From positions 21,602,427-21,666,426 of the forward strand of contig OX442315.1 of the NCBI GenBank assembly GCA_949358305.1: DNA of 64,000 nt. Reading direction: 5' to 3'. The notes beneath the pieces were generated by a model. That model searched no databases. It had not been told where the DNA came from and worked only from the letters and a program-made list of their open reading frames with translations. This DNA comes from Strigamia acuminata (Eukaryota > Arthropoda > Chilopoda > Geophilomorpha > Linotaeniidae). A program made the position numbers and the translations under genes. Positions 38,283 to 52,104 of the stretch are shown in pieces. Position 1 is the stretch's first letter, and each line of letters opens with the position of its first letter.

Positions 38283-38630
38283 TTTTGGCAAAGCGACTGG
38301 TTATACAGTCATCGTCGGCTCATGCTCATGTGGTAAAATTGCACAAAACCACATTGCGTTTAACAAGGAGAATGGTGTCGTTTTTATATAGTTTATAATT
38401 TGATTTTTTTAAATTATTTATTATAGATTCAGCGAAAAATTCACAAAAAAATGCGCAAATTTGAGCAAACGTAATGAAATTAACAAATAGAGTTAATTTT
38501 TAATTTTTTAATTTTAAAAACCCCATATTTTAAATTTTAGCTATTTTTCAAAAATGTGCCAAATGCGCATTTATTGGAAATACGGTAATGAAATAGAATT
38601 AGATTTAATTTTTAATTTTTTAATTTAAAT

Positions 38631-38716
38631 TTAAATTTTTTCAGACTTTAAAATTAAAATTAAAATTTTTTCAGACTTTAAAATTAAAATTAAAATTTTT
38701 TCAGACTTTAAAATTT
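38631..38716. repeat. 30-bp AT-rich tandem repeat
   Basis: The unit starts TCAGACTTTAAAATTAAAAT, with period 30. Two full units (38641-38670 and 38671-38700) are flanked by partial units on both sides. Confidence 0.95.
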
Positions 38717-41231
38717 TTTTTTTTAAATTAAGAATATTTTTCAACAGCAAATAATTCAAGCATAGAAAAGAGAGGGTTGACCCAAACGGACAAAACACGC
38801 CTTCTCCACAGGGCAGCCATTAGCCACGTCTTGCCGCCCACATATGCCTAATGGGACGCAGAGCGTGGGATACTTTGGGGGATCTCAAATGACGAGTTTC
38901 TTGCATACTTAGAAAACAGATTACTCATTAACTCGCATCGTAAACGCATTTTTTTTTCTTGCTTAAAACTTTTTTTTATTGCCCTAAAATGTCCCATCCC
39001 ATTTAAAATTTTTCCCCATTCAAATAAACGTCTCAGTTTTCGCACGCAATGACAAGAAGCCGTCCGCGCTTCAACCCACACGGACAGTCGAGCAAATTTC
39101 TACACACCCATTTGCTTGCCAACGGCCACCGGAGCCACCTACGTACTTGGCCGCAGGTGACGGAAATGGGTGATAGATTCAGCGCGGATCGCATTTCTCA
39201 CGTGCAAAAACAAACTGTTTTTGGCACGAGCTGACAGACAAATAGACCCACGTGGCCACTTGGTCTTGTGTCAACTCGGATTTTCGATGGAAACGTAAGA
39301 AACCCCGCTTTTTAATGATTGATCAATTAATCTTTTCTCACTCGAATGCGACCTTGTAAAACGCTCAATAAGAAAAGGTCGCATTAATAACGTCTTATAG
39401 CAATCAACATGTGGGAAAGATCTCATTTCTTCACGCAATTTTTCCACTAACCCTCTTTCGTTTCCGGTGCAAACCCTAAATCCCTCCCTTTTCCATCATA
39501 AATGAAAAAGTTTCTTCATTTTCTCAAGGGTATTACAATCATTTAACACCGTTCCATGGAGGGTGGCCACGCCGTCGACAAGTCGCTTTTGGTCTTGCAA
39601 CCCTCATCTGGGACCATGAAATTCAGTGGCCCTTATGAGCGTTTATGGTGCCGCGTTTTGTTTCCTACAAAGACTTTCTGTTTTCTTGCGATTGGGCAAA
39701 ACACTAAAAACATTTTACTCGCAACCCTTGGCTAAACCCGCACAAAGATACCAATTCTAACTAGTCCTTTTTAAACACCGAATTAAGTGTTCTCTTGACC
39801 AGGAAGAAAGACATGTGGCTACCATGCACAAACGGTAATGGCCGATTTAATAGCATTTGAAAACATTTTTTTTTTTGCATTTGAAGGGTACCCACGTGTG
39901 GGGGTGAAACAGAAATTATTAAAATGTGGAAATAAACTTTTAATTAAAAGGTTTATTTTGATTTTATGCTCAAATGTATGAAATTAACGTTAACAAACAT
40001 GTTTACTAGTGTATGAGTACATCGGTTGAAGAGACTTTTATTTCTATTATTAATTTTTTAATTTTTAAAAATCCTACAGCAGCTGCGACGTTGTTGCCAA
40101 ACCAACACCAGCCAATCAGGAACAGTGGCTCGTTTGTAGCAACGGCGCTTTCGCTTCCTCTGCGGTTCCCTACTGCTTCTAATTAGCTTAGTAAATATCA
40201 ATTTACAACTCATTAATTTCTAACGTATGGCAGAATGGAGAGCGACTACCTCTGTGTGTACCCAGTCATCAAGGGAAACGTGCTTTTCCCGACTTTAATT
40301 GCACGGAGAAACGCTCCATGGTCACATTCGGCACACACGTGTGGAAACTTCCACCAAATCTCCTATCCCAATACTTGAAATCCCCTTCAAACTCCTCCGC
40401 CAAGTACAAAATCTCCACTTCGGTTTCCCAAACCCACACATTGTGTTATCAGTAGCACATTTTCTTTTCCCATTTTTCAACTTTTATTTATATATCTAAT
40501 TTTTTATTATGCAGAAGAAAAAAAGAGTTTAAAAGTGTCGAGAAAATTAAAAAGTTTAGCAAATTGAAGAGAAAAAAAAATAATGCAAACTTGAGTTCGT
40601 CATTCACTAGTTCCCAGCAGGGTTGCCCATCAGTTGTGGTGAAGAGGGTTCCTTTTCTGGATAACATGATACGTCCTCGGAGAGGGCAATTTGTCAGTGA
40701 TCGTGGGGGTGAACGCGAGGTTAATTACGAATGGCAAACGCCGGATGAAAAGAAAAAGAAAAATGATTTAATCATACGACTCGTATCGATTAATACAAAG
40801 CGGTTAATGAAAAGCATACATAGAAAAACGATGTGTATACCGTACGTCTCGAAAATATAGTTCCGGTTGGTGATTTCTGATTTTATTTCGAGTCGCGGTG
40901 TTTGTTTTAACCACAACGCATTTTGGCCCATTAAAAATCTACAAATGAGTGAGTGCCCATGGCTGGTTTTTGTGCAAACTTTTCTCTCGATAGGTTAGTG
41001 GTGGCAGGAAGCGACAATCTCCCCTCCCACACTATTTCCCTGCCATTGCCTCCCCCTTCGCCCTCCCATCTCCCATCTCCATGTGCAGAAGCTGTTTCTC
41101 CGCCTGTAGCAATGACACAGCAGAGCGACTGCTGCCGACCCTTATCAGCTGAGGGTCAACAGCGCCCTCCTAACGGCCTGGCCAGATACTAATTAAAGCG
41201 ACCCTAATTGCCTCTAATTTGGTCGCTCGGT

Positions 41232-41244
41232 CACCAGAGGGCAC
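41232..41244 (+). promoter_or_regulatory. CTCF-like motif
   Basis: CACCAGAGGGCAC fits the CANNAGRGGGCRC core. A second AGGAGGGCGCT-like core lies on the minus strand at 41159-41170. Confidence 0.4.
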
Positions 41245-44200
41245 TTGGGAAATGGATCGCCTGCTCGCGCAACGTTATGCATCAATCTTACATAATGGCG
41301 AGGGCAGGAAAGAACCGGCGGCGCCATTTTGAACATGCGCATTCCCTCGACAGTTTTTAACGATGCACGTGCACATGCTCTCGCCTCAATCTCATTCCTC
41401 TCTGCCCCGCCTCACCCCTTAAACATGAGAAATGCCTCGCAGGGATCGCTCGGAATTGAAAATGTCGACTACTCTGTATAGCTTGGCGCACACTCCATAG
41501 TATTGTTAATTGAGCATTACGCACACTTGGAATTGCGTATTCAATTTGTATTTCCATGTACAATGGTAAAATTCGTCGTGGTAATAGTCACTTGAAAGTG
41601 TCAAATCACTTTTATTGTGTGTTCTCTATACACAATGTGCAGTCATGCGGTTTCGGCCTGAACATCATCAGCTTTGCACATCTTCACTTGATCTGCCATT
41701 TAGGACTGATGGGCTTGAGCTTGTGGTGCATGATGGGAAATGTCAACAAACGTCTTTTCCTGTAGTGACGTCCCCACACACACACACATTCCCGAGGGAT
41801 TGGTGCCAACCAAGAGCTCACAAACTGGTGATACGAGAACGGCATGATGGGTGCCATGAATATTTTATTCGCTCATCCCAAGTGGAAGAAGATGGCGTCC
41901 TAAGGTCAGCAAACAACATCATCCAACAGACCAGATGATAGGACCCTCGCCTCAATAATCGCCTCTTCAATCCCCCTTCGCTTTTATCAGCCATCGAAGA
42001 GGCCACGAAGAACCGGCCGCCGGGCAAAATTTGATAGGAGCGCGACAGACGGATGCAACCTGTCTTTAACGCGAAAAATACGAAAAAAAAAAAAGATGAT
42101 ATAATTCTCGTAGGCTTTGATTTCAACAGATTGATATAGTGACAAATAAAACTGTCTGCTCGGCAAATGTAATTTCCGACTCAATTTGAGCATAATTTTT
42201 TTTATCTGCTTTTCAGAAATCTTGGTGCGGATGCGTTGGCCTCGCCTTCATCCGACAAAGGCACCCGATCCTCTCAATGCCATCGACGAGATTGGCGGCG
42301 TGCAGAGCCCCTTTTAAATGCTTCAATGCAATTCACTCATGCTTCCAATTTGCTGAGGGACAAGGCGGCACACGCTTCAGGATGGGTCGAGCTTCCAACG
42401 GAATCATTTCACACGCTTGCCAACGCGTGCAAACTGCAATGCAACCAAGCCTGAACTTCAGTAATGAAACCCGTGGCCACAGAAAACACACACGCTCCAT
42501 CCATTCTTGCTTCTAACTTCGCCCAAGACCGTTTTCTCAGATAAAACCGAGGCAGGGTTTAAAACGGCTTAGAGTTTACTTTTTTTTTATTGTCATCGGT
42601 TCACGAAATAAAAACTTTTTTTTTCCAACTCGATTGAAAGCAAAATCGTTAAACATTTAAAACTAACAATTCAACGTACCATAATTAGCAAACTAAAGAG
42701 CATTAACGTCTTTATTGACTTTTCCATTTAAAGTAACATCATTTTTCATTAGCAGCAGACGTTTATTCAAACAATCGCAGAATGATGTGAAAAATTCAGT
42801 CGAATGTAATTTTTTTTTCTCCTTTTCTTTTTAAAAAAGGGAAAAATATTTTTTTCTCTTCGTTTCTTCATCTGACTTGAACTTTTCTCGGTTCCCGCGC
42901 CATCTTTTGGCCCCGAGACATCTTTCCCTGGCCGCCTATCACAGCTATCGGCGATAGAGAAAGTAGGGCTGAGGATCCCTACGGAGGCATAAGGCGCACG
43001 CGGCTACAGGGGCCACTTTAGATAAGACTGGCCAACTGAAATCTTACAAGTACGTGCTACCTGGCCCCTGACATTAGTGGTAAACGCCCAGTGCATCCGT
43101 GCACGCATAAAAGATGCACCGAGCTCAAGTTCATCAAAGGCGCGGTCATGCCTGATAAAATGTTGTTTATGTGCAAAAGATGCGATCGAACTTATTTTAG
43201 CAACGCCCAGTGGCAAAATGTAGTCAAGCCAAACGTATCGTGGAATAAAATGTGGGTAGTTGTTAATTAGAAAAGAGAAAAACTGCGCTCAGGTGAAAAG
43301 GAGGGAATGGAACGAAAACCCCGCTTGAGATTCAGCTTTGCTGCAATGTGCACACATTTTGGACGTTGATGCGACAATCTTACGAGGCACTGGAGACTCA
43401 TTTGAGTGTCAAGAGCGAAGAATATTTCCTAAAAGGAGACGAGAGAGGTCAAAAATCTTTTTTTGGGTTAGAGCAAAATATGCAATTCAAATATGAAGCC
43501 GAGATAACGCGAATTTATTCGATAAAAAAGGGGAGGAAAAAAGGATGGAAAAAAAGGGAAAAATTTATATCACGAATGCATTTATCTGAAAAAGATTATT
43601 ATTATTAATGTTTTTTTTTTTTCTTTGGAAAATATTTGCATAATTTTATTGCAAATTCAAACATTTACTAAACAAACAAAATAAAATCAATATCAATGTT
43701 TTTCTACATTCAATTGATTTACCCAAAAAAAAATAATAAACTTAAAAAAAGGAAAAAATAATAAAAATAAATTCTTTTTCAATCTGGAGAAAGAAAAATT
43801 GGTCTCATAATATTTCCATCGTCTAGTGTATCACTTTAAAATTGAAGAGATTTCCATCTCTTGCCACGATTTAGGGAAATTACCTTCGCATTAAGGAACA
43901 CGCCGAAGGGCTGGCAGCAATGGAGGAAAAAAAATGTTTTTTTTTCTCTTTTCTTATTTTTTACGAGTTCGATCGAATGACGAGTGAGGCAATGCTATGT
44001 GCAAAGTAATTCCCATAAAATGTCAGTCGCGTGCGCTGTAGTGTCGTCTTTTAATAATAACTCCCATCGCATCACGCCATAAGACAAGCTGAGATGCAAC
44101 GTACAAATTGGCAAAATAACAAATAATTTTCAGCTCAAAGTCGTAATTGGTTTCGAATGAAGAGAGCAAAAATTCTCGTCTTAATTTTTCAGCTCCCATT

Positions 44201-45471
44201 CTCTCGTTAATAAATGGATTTTATCGATAATGGTGGCAGATAAAAAAAGCAATCATGGCGTGAAAAATTTTTCCCTCTCTTCTTAGCGCCCCTCTGGTCT
44301 TCTACGTCCCTCTTTTAGATAAGTCGCCAGTATATTGGGGAATGAATGCTGAGTGTGGGACCTTTTATTGGCGCGTGCACCAAAGCGGATTGCCCATCTC
44401 GTGCATTGCTGATGTTCCTACAACTGGAAATAGGAAGGGTGTGGTCAGCTCTTCATGCGCTAGAGGCCATCGCCCATCATATCATTCTACTCTGCATCCG
44501 CACGTGGATCGAAAGCTGGGAAATCCTCGTTGAAAGTCGCCTCGATCGTATCTTGGGGATGCGCGTTTGCTAGAAACGCGAAAATCGACTTTGCTCCGGG
44601 AAATAGCAAAATAAATAGCTTTCAATTACAACAAAAACCGAAATCATTTATGCGCTCATTTATTTACTGATAAATAAATAAATCTTTATTAGCAAAAAAT
44701 AATCACAAAAAGAAAAGTGATAATAATAATAATAAAAAGAGTCACAAAGGAGTTGATCGTTTGCTTTGGAATGAAATCCATTTTTTTTCTCTTTCTCTCG
44801 TGATGTCACATTCGTGGCTGATTTCTCTATTGGGTGGAGAGGGAGTCTCTGTTTCCCCTATTGTTCCCCCCTCGAGATTTAGCGGATGCCGTGTGGACGG
44901 CGGGTCAAAAGAGATGGCAGCGCAATTTTCCTCATTATCTTGAGCAAATATTTTTCCACCCATCGCCTGCTCTCAGCTTCAATCGGTGCCGAGTCATCGA
45001 ACAGATTGTAGCCACAGACTCGCTCCCTTTACAGCGACAAACAGCCTACGCCTCACATTGTGCTAACTTGCCCGAGAGATTTTTACGTTTGTGGCTTGAA
45101 AAACTGGCTCGTGTCGGTCGATGATGAGAGGTCACTCAGTGGGCAGAACCATCACCGACAGACTTACACTTGGCGAAACTTGTGCGGTATATCGAGGTTG
45201 GTTTAAAAGTTCTTTCGCTCGAGGGGACAGCAATCACCGAAGGGACATGGCGACGCTTTTGCGACATTGTCTCGCGTGACCGGAGGAACGCTCGAGGCGA
45301 CAACCGCATCCTAATGGCGGCCAAGTCCATGATGAACGACTTCAATCCGATGACGACCCCTATCCTTCGCTACAATGAGAGCTTGTCGTGAGAATTTTTT
45401 CTCATCCGGGGTCTTGCTGATGATGACGAGATATTAAGGGGTTTCAAAAATGACACGCTGAAGGTGCTGAA

Positions 45472-45789
45472 CGCTGAAGTGGTTGTTCCAATAATCACAA
45501 TCACACCAGGTCCAAGTGATTATTCTGCATGTCGCATGACTTTGATTTATTTTTTATTTATTTTGATTTAATTCATATTTTTTGTTATTTATTTGTTATT
45601 TTTTTTTAAAATTTAGTTAATTATTTATTTTTATTTTTTTTATAATTTACAACCAACTCTCTTTTCCTTAGTTTAAGCATTCTTCAGCACTAAAAACTCC
45701 TTTTCAGATGATTATAAATAAGCGTTGAAGTGCTGAAGTGATTATTCATGTGATTGGTTCGCTTAGATCACGTGATAATCACTTCAGCG
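45472..45789. mobile_element. Candidate MITE with CGCTGAAGTG inverted ends
   Basis: CGCTGAAGTG (45472-45481) is inverted at 45780-45789, and the match extends imperfectly inward for about 15 bases. An inner arm, GCTGAAGTGATTAT (45732-45745), is also inverted at 45775-45788. AAGTGATTATTC occurs twice. The 318-bp unit is AT-rich with no ORF. No target duplication was recognised. Confidence 0.45.
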
Positions 45790-46800
45790 CAATAATCGTC
45801 GTTGTGTATGTTTTGAATAATATTGGAAATTAATTACAGATTATGAGATTAATATTCATTAAGTTATTTAACATGTAAAATTGTACTGTTTTAAAAATGT
45901 AAACAGGTTTAAATGACTTTTTGAATGCGCCTGGTATTTCAACCGTAGCATTAATATATATTAGCAATACTAAATGTAATTTTGCAAGAACACAAATCGG
46001 CGTACATTGTACACAATTATAGAGTAATTTCCGTTTCTGAAAAAAATGAATTGCATTTGTTGATTCAAATCAACATGAACGATCCTTTTTTTTCTCTTTT
46101 TAATTCGATGTGACGCTGGTTTCAATTAAAGAAAATGGTTTCAGTAACAAGAGGTCTATTACACGCTTCGACTGAACGCACCTTTTCCTCAGTTCTGCTT
46201 CACAGGTGATACAACTTTACCAATCTCAGCACGCTTCAATCCTTCATTACCCCAAATTAACATCCAATTTTTTCATCAATATTTTAGTATGTATATTCTT
46301 AATCCTCTTAAAGAATCAAATGTATTAAAAGTTTGATTAAAATTGATTCGTATTAAGTTCTATGTAATCACATTGATATTATACGTTAAACTTGTCGTCA
46401 AAACTTTCAACTTTTAAATTCTGTTTTTCTTTTCAAATCATGTGGACTAACTCGACCGAAGGGGTAGAACAAGGAAAACCTTGAACACGTTGGCGATCGT
46501 GTAATTTGAGCGGTCAATTGTTTCTAAATGCCCTGGGTTCAGGTGGCGGAACGCAGGCTGGTCGCATGAAACTGGACTTAAAGACACAATTGAGCGTATA
46601 GCGCTTAGGACAGAGCGGTCTTTAGCGTCTTAACGGGTGCAGCTGCCCAACTCACTCGCAGTCGCAGCCTCCTTCTCTGAGACGACATAAGAGACACACT
46701 TATCGGTGTGGAATTGCCCTGATTTAACCAACTGGATCCTTTTTCTTTCTCCTTGACAAGAAACACTTTTTTTATTCCCCTCCCCACTCCACCCACCCAC

Positions 46801-46834
<34 letters not shown>
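46801..46834. repeat. CT-rich microsatellite
   Basis: CT dinucleotides interrupted twice by an extra TT. Confidence 0.9.
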
Positions 46835-47777
46835 TACCCGAAAAGAAAAAAAAAGTTTCAACAAAACAACAAGAAAATTGGCATTTATTAAAAAGTTTAT
46901 TTCAAAGTTTATTACATTTGTTTTAAATTAAAGTTCTACGAATGTCTTATGCGATTGGATAAATGTTTAAATATATTTTAAATGGAATTTCATTTATGCA
47001 ATGGCACTTTTAGCTATTTTACGCATCGCAAGTTCCTCGTTATAAGGTTTCCGCAACCTCGGTTGTAAAAGTTTGAACATTGCACGTGGCTCGATTGTCG
47101 ACTAAATTATAGGCTGGAATCTTAAGTGGAATTCAAGTCTAATTGAATCGTAAAACACACGCATTAAGTCCATCGTAATGAGATCCACCAAACATGCACG
47201 TTAATTCCAACTGATTAAGACGGCACGCGTTGTTTCAGCAATTTGATGACTTAAGATTTGATGCCGATAGTCCGATACTGCAATTAAGTGAGCTGAGCAA
47301 ATAACTAACACCGCGCCAATTCAACACTTTAATTTCAGTCTTCTAAAAAATATTTACTCCATATAAAACGTATATATGCCTAAAAAATTCAATTGTCGAT
47401 CAACAAAAAGCGACGAGGGGTGCGTGTGAAGAATACCACCTGCTTGAGTGCAGTGGTGGTGAGCGCATGGCGTCGCTGCTGTTACTGTTAATGGGCCAAT
47501 ATAAGAAATTTCATTGACAACTGTGGCTGGGAAAAAAACTTGCGAATGCGAGACTCCAGAAAATGATATACTTGCTAAAACAACCACATCTTATATCGGT
47601 ATCGCTCTCCGGAGAGTGGAGAGTGGAGCCGTACACGATGGCCAGCCAACTACTGCACGAGCACATCTCCGTATCCGAATTAGATGTGTTCTGGGATTAT
47701 CAAGAAACCGAGACTTTTCTTTTAATATTGATGACACCAAATTAATTTAGTGCAAAATGAGTGGCAACCATCTGACA

Positions 47778-47790
47778 CCGCCCCTAGTGG
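47778..47790 (-). promoter_or_regulatory. CTCF-like motif
   Basis: The minus strand reads CCACTAGGGGCGG, matching the CCANTAGGGG core. Confidence 0.4.
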
Positions 47791-50700
47791 TTACACGGGA
47801 ACTCCGAGCGCGTTTTATTCAACGATGTGGAGCAATTTGTAACTTGTAACGATACAAAATGCCCATTAACATCCCTCTATGACCTAGCACCATATTTTCA
47901 CTCGACTCGCGTGCTATCAGAAAGACGTTTGTGTTGTGGGTGCACGGGGCAAGGGAGAAATGAATTCGGCGGCGTCCCTCGATTGCTTTATCTGCTACTG
48001 CGAGGTCTGCCGATAAACGGGAGGTAAAATTTATAGAGGCGAGCGGCCGCCATAAAACACGTGGGCGCGAGTTGCTGCTCGGGGAGCATGCAGTACGGCC
48101 CGACACACGTTCTTAATGTTTCGTATTATTATCAGCTATCAGCTGGCGTTGCCTGGGGTCTCACTGGTGCTGATACGTTTATCGACGAAACGAAGCAACG
48201 CTCTTGCTTTCCCAACTCCACCGCGTTCACACTGTACACACCCACACTCTGCCGGCGGTCAGTGCACAAGTGCTAGACCTTTCGCCCCTTATTGTAATTG
48301 GAATGCATGTCCTTCTGGCCATTTACGCATCGGCCGAAGGGCTCCAACTTGAGCACTTTTCGGTCATTTAAAGTTTTGGTGCAGCAATTCTCAGACGAGT
48401 TCACCAAGACGTGTTTTTTTTTAAAAAAAAAAATCTATTTATTAATTTTTTTTAAATTTTATTTCAAATATATTTTTTCTGTTGAAAATTGGGTTGTTTA
48501 CAGCAATTGGGACGGATTAAAAGACTATTCAATTTGAAAAGTACTTGATTTGATCGATCAGATCGATGCGAAGCTTGTGTGATTGGTGGCATATTGTTCA
48601 GCAAAACCTAGCTCGAAATTGGTAGCCGGGACCAAAGACGATAGAAGAAAAGTCAACTCTGGTGGGATTCATTTGTACTTTATTTATGGAGGAAGATGGG
48701 AAAAGAGAGAATCAAGATGGCGACGGTGCCAAAGAGAAAGTGGGGATAAAGGGGATGAGGTGAGGAGGGGTGTGGAGCTCGCACCGATTGGTTGTCGGGT
48801 GCGTGCGGCGTGATAAAGATGTGTGGGTGGTGGGGGATGGAGAGGACCCACGAGGCCGTCCGACAATGGCGGACCTCGTTTAATTGGGTAAATATTGGGC
48901 GAGACTCGCGACCTCGGCGCCAAGCGGCGCTTTTTAATCGGATTGGGGCGCCACTGGAAAATTGAAGCGCGTTTTCAAAAGCCGAACAACGGCGCGCGCG
49001 CAGGTTATCGCGAGCAACGCAGAATCGCTTGTGCACTCGTTAAAGCGTAGAGTTTGTCACGTGAGAAAAAATAGAGAGCGGGGGTGGGTGAGTTTGAGTT
49101 TGCAGTGGGTTTGGTAAGCGAAGAGCTGTTCAAAACCTTTGTATACACACAGACAGACGAGTGCGTGTGTCTGATACTCAATTCCCCCTTATAACAAACA
49201 TTCTTTTGTCCATATCATTCTTACATAATAAATACGTTAACGTCGCGATTTCCTATTTTATACACGTGTGTATTTTGGAAAATATAAATGAATTTTTTTT
49301 GGTAAATTTATATTTTAAAATTTCATTTCATTTTTATTTTTAATTTTTTTTTATTTTTGCTTGTAACACGGTTAGTTCTAAAGCTGTCCCTGTGGATTGT
49401 GCTAATTTTTAAAGTGACATTGTGTATTTTTCTTTATTTAATGAAAAGAATTGATTTTCAGAAACAACAGGCGTAGAAACTTTGAAGAAGCATTTCTCCA
49501 AAGAATTCTTCTTTGCTAAATTTCCATTTTTCCAGATGCCAAGGCAACGTTCGTGACGTATCTTATTTGTTCTCAAATTAAATTATTATTCCCATGAATC
49601 ACAGTAAATTGCGCGCTAATGCCACGCACGTAAGAAAAGAGCGCGAGGCGAAGTTTGCGCGTGCGCGCATCGGGATGAGACTAGAGGGAATTTCAAAATA
49701 ATAAAAACTCGTGCCTAATACTAGTTGGACTTTAATTATAATTAAAAAAAGTAAAACCAAGTGGGAAATGAAAATGCAGTTAATAAAAGATCGCTATCTG
49801 CGATAAGTGACTAATTTTTTCACGTCTTTTGTTTTTCGAAACTGAAATGACATCATCCGCTATTCAATTCCCAGAGGTAAAAACCTACCTAGATTCTCTT
49901 TTGTTTTGTCAAAATCAACGGTAATAAGCTGTAGATTAGTCAACTCATCATGACATATTTATCTCAAATTTAACACCCTGCACACGCGTTAATAACGGTG
50001 CAGAAATTAATGAGCCAACAGATAAGCTGGAGACAGGACGAATCGCTTATGCAAATTTCATTCAACTAAATGTAATAATCCAAAATTAAAATTCACTTGG
50101 ACAATAGCCAACTGTACATTGAATTAACCACTTGGGACAAAATGCTATTATTATTATTTCTTTTTTTTTTTAGAAAAGCAAACCTATGTTTAACCAAAAT
50201 GAGTTTTCATAAGTAAAAAGTCTTAAAATATGAATATTTAGATTTATTTATATTTTCTTTTTTTGAAATCGTCACAGGGATTTAATTGATTCACGCACCA
50301 AGAAATATCATCAAACTTGCACCAAAAAAAGGTTTATTACATGATTCATGATGCAAGATGTAGGAAATATGTTTTTAATACAACGTACGGTGTTTGTGGA
50401 TGTGTTATGTAAGTTGGATGCCAAGAAAAAGTTGAGGTGCTTAATGAGCAATTTCAGCTTATCCTTTTCAGCCAGCTGTTAGTGTTCGCAAAGTTTTATG
50501 GCAGCTAATTAGCTTGCCACTGGGTGCATTCTTATCGTTTTTTTTATACTTCCTGACTAGGCGAGCCAATGAGCTGAGACGAGCTAAGAAAGATGAGGAG
50601 TTATGCGTTCGGAGCTTGCGTCAAACGACTTTCCAACCATGTTGGCCCGCCTCAAACGGGGCAACGTTTGTCTTCTTGACACATGCACTCATCGGCAACA

Positions 50701-52071
50701 CTGCACAACGCATTCCAAATAAACTACGCGAACATAACTTAATTTAAAATCCTCCAAAAAAAACAAAACGAAAAAAATATATAGAAAAAAACAAGAAGAA
50801 AAAAAAATAGATAAAAAAAAATAGATAAAAAAGTACTTACTTTGTGTAAACTTATTTTCAAAGCAATAAAAATTCAATAAAATAAAAGGAAGAATATTTG
50901 CATCTGGAGAACACATTATTCTATTTTTCTTCTCTTGGAAACACATCTCAACCAATAGCGAGGTCCGTGAACTGCGGGCAGGGGGACAAGGAAATGCAAA
51001 GGCGCTGATTAGCCGGCGTTCACCAAGAAGTCCAATTAGTGCTTCGTTTACTGCGATCAATCTTTGGGTAGTGTGTTCAGATAATTACTCCGATAAGGGG
51101 CCCTCGGCCGGCGAAGCCGCCTCGGCTGATGAGCTACGGCCTCAACTATTGTCAAGAGAGGCATCGGCGAGAAGAGGGGAACGCGCATTCGGAACGCACG
51201 TCAAGACCCATCGAGACGATAGCCATGTGGTTTACTATTCTTTATTACGACACCCCAGGTTAAGAGTAAATAACATCTAAGGCTGACGTTCATCTGTGGC
51301 GCATGCGCACTTTTAACTCTTTTACTGCTTCAGGGGATGGAACAAAGACGCGGACATTTGCAAAAGACGTTCATTTTGGCCGCGAAGACACCCAACTGAC
51401 CACTTAAAAGCACGAACGCCTCAATCATCCCTATTTTAAGTGTCACCGTGCTATCTTGTGCGAACTGTTAATTGTTCCATATAAACTTGCAAAATTTTCT
51501 CAAACTTTTTTTATTTCCTCGTTATGTTTATGAATGCTGGCGATAGCGAGAACGAGCTCGGTAAAGAAGAAAGTTAGTTCTTTGTGTTGACTAATTAGTC
51601 GCATTTTACTGCCAATGTTTTTATACCTTCGCCAAGGTCTCGCCTAATTTCAGACCTTCAGATCTCAAGCCAATTATTTTCACGTTTAATTTGCTTTGCC
51701 TCTGAACGCGAGCCGCTTATTCCTTGCCGCACTTCCGGCAATCGTCCAAGTCACAAATGAACCAGAAAAACCACCGTTCGTTTCTTTCCCCATTAACATG
51801 ATGGACGAGGAGAGACGACAACCCAGATGAGTGGCTAAGGTGACTACATGTCATCGTGACAAACTATAATTAGCCGTATGTACCAAGTATCAAAATTAAC
51901 TAGACGTCAACTGTCACATTTTGACAATTACTAAATACCACTCGCCATCGTGAGTATGAATAAGCGCCACCATGTTTAACTAATTTTAAAATAGATTAAA
52001 AACTGCTCGCAAATTAATGGCGAGAAATAAAAAATGAAATGTTCAAGGACATTTAAAAATATATTTTCATT

Positions 52072-52077
52072 TTTATT
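52072..52077 (-). terminator. Polyadenylation signal of the ATP synthase e gene
   Basis: Minus-strand AATAAA about 28 nt after the TAA stop. Confidence 0.6.
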
Positions 52078-52104
52078 TCAGTACCAACGGTACAACATTA
52101 ATAT

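Larger units (their letters stand above)
38283..45471. other. Gene-poor DNA right of the retrotransposon
   Basis: No supported gene. It contains the 30-bp tandem repeat at 38631-38716, CTCF-like motifs near 41161 and 41232 and AT-rich runs at about 38400-38740, 42580-42620 and 43610-43780. Open frames are short and domain-free. Confidence 0.5.
45790..52071. other. Gene-poor DNA left of the ATP synthase e gene
   Basis: No supported gene. Contents include a CT-rich microsatellite (46801-46834), a CTCF-like motif at 47778-47790, a T9A11 junction (48414-48433), GC-rich DNA at about 48680-49060 and long A/T runs around 49280-49370 and 50750-50840. The overlapping open frames near 48583-49036 lie on opposite strands and are not called. 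Confidence 0.5.

Noticed and set aside
38641-38715. 30-bp repeats considered as a CRISPR-like array or satellite
   Set aside because: The units are adjacent without spacers and there are fewer than four; it is a minor AT-rich tandem repeat in a eukaryotic genome.
48583-49036. Overlapping frames of 76-118 codons on both strands
   Set aside because: GC-rich DNA opens several frames at once; none shows a domain, and the coding directions conflict.
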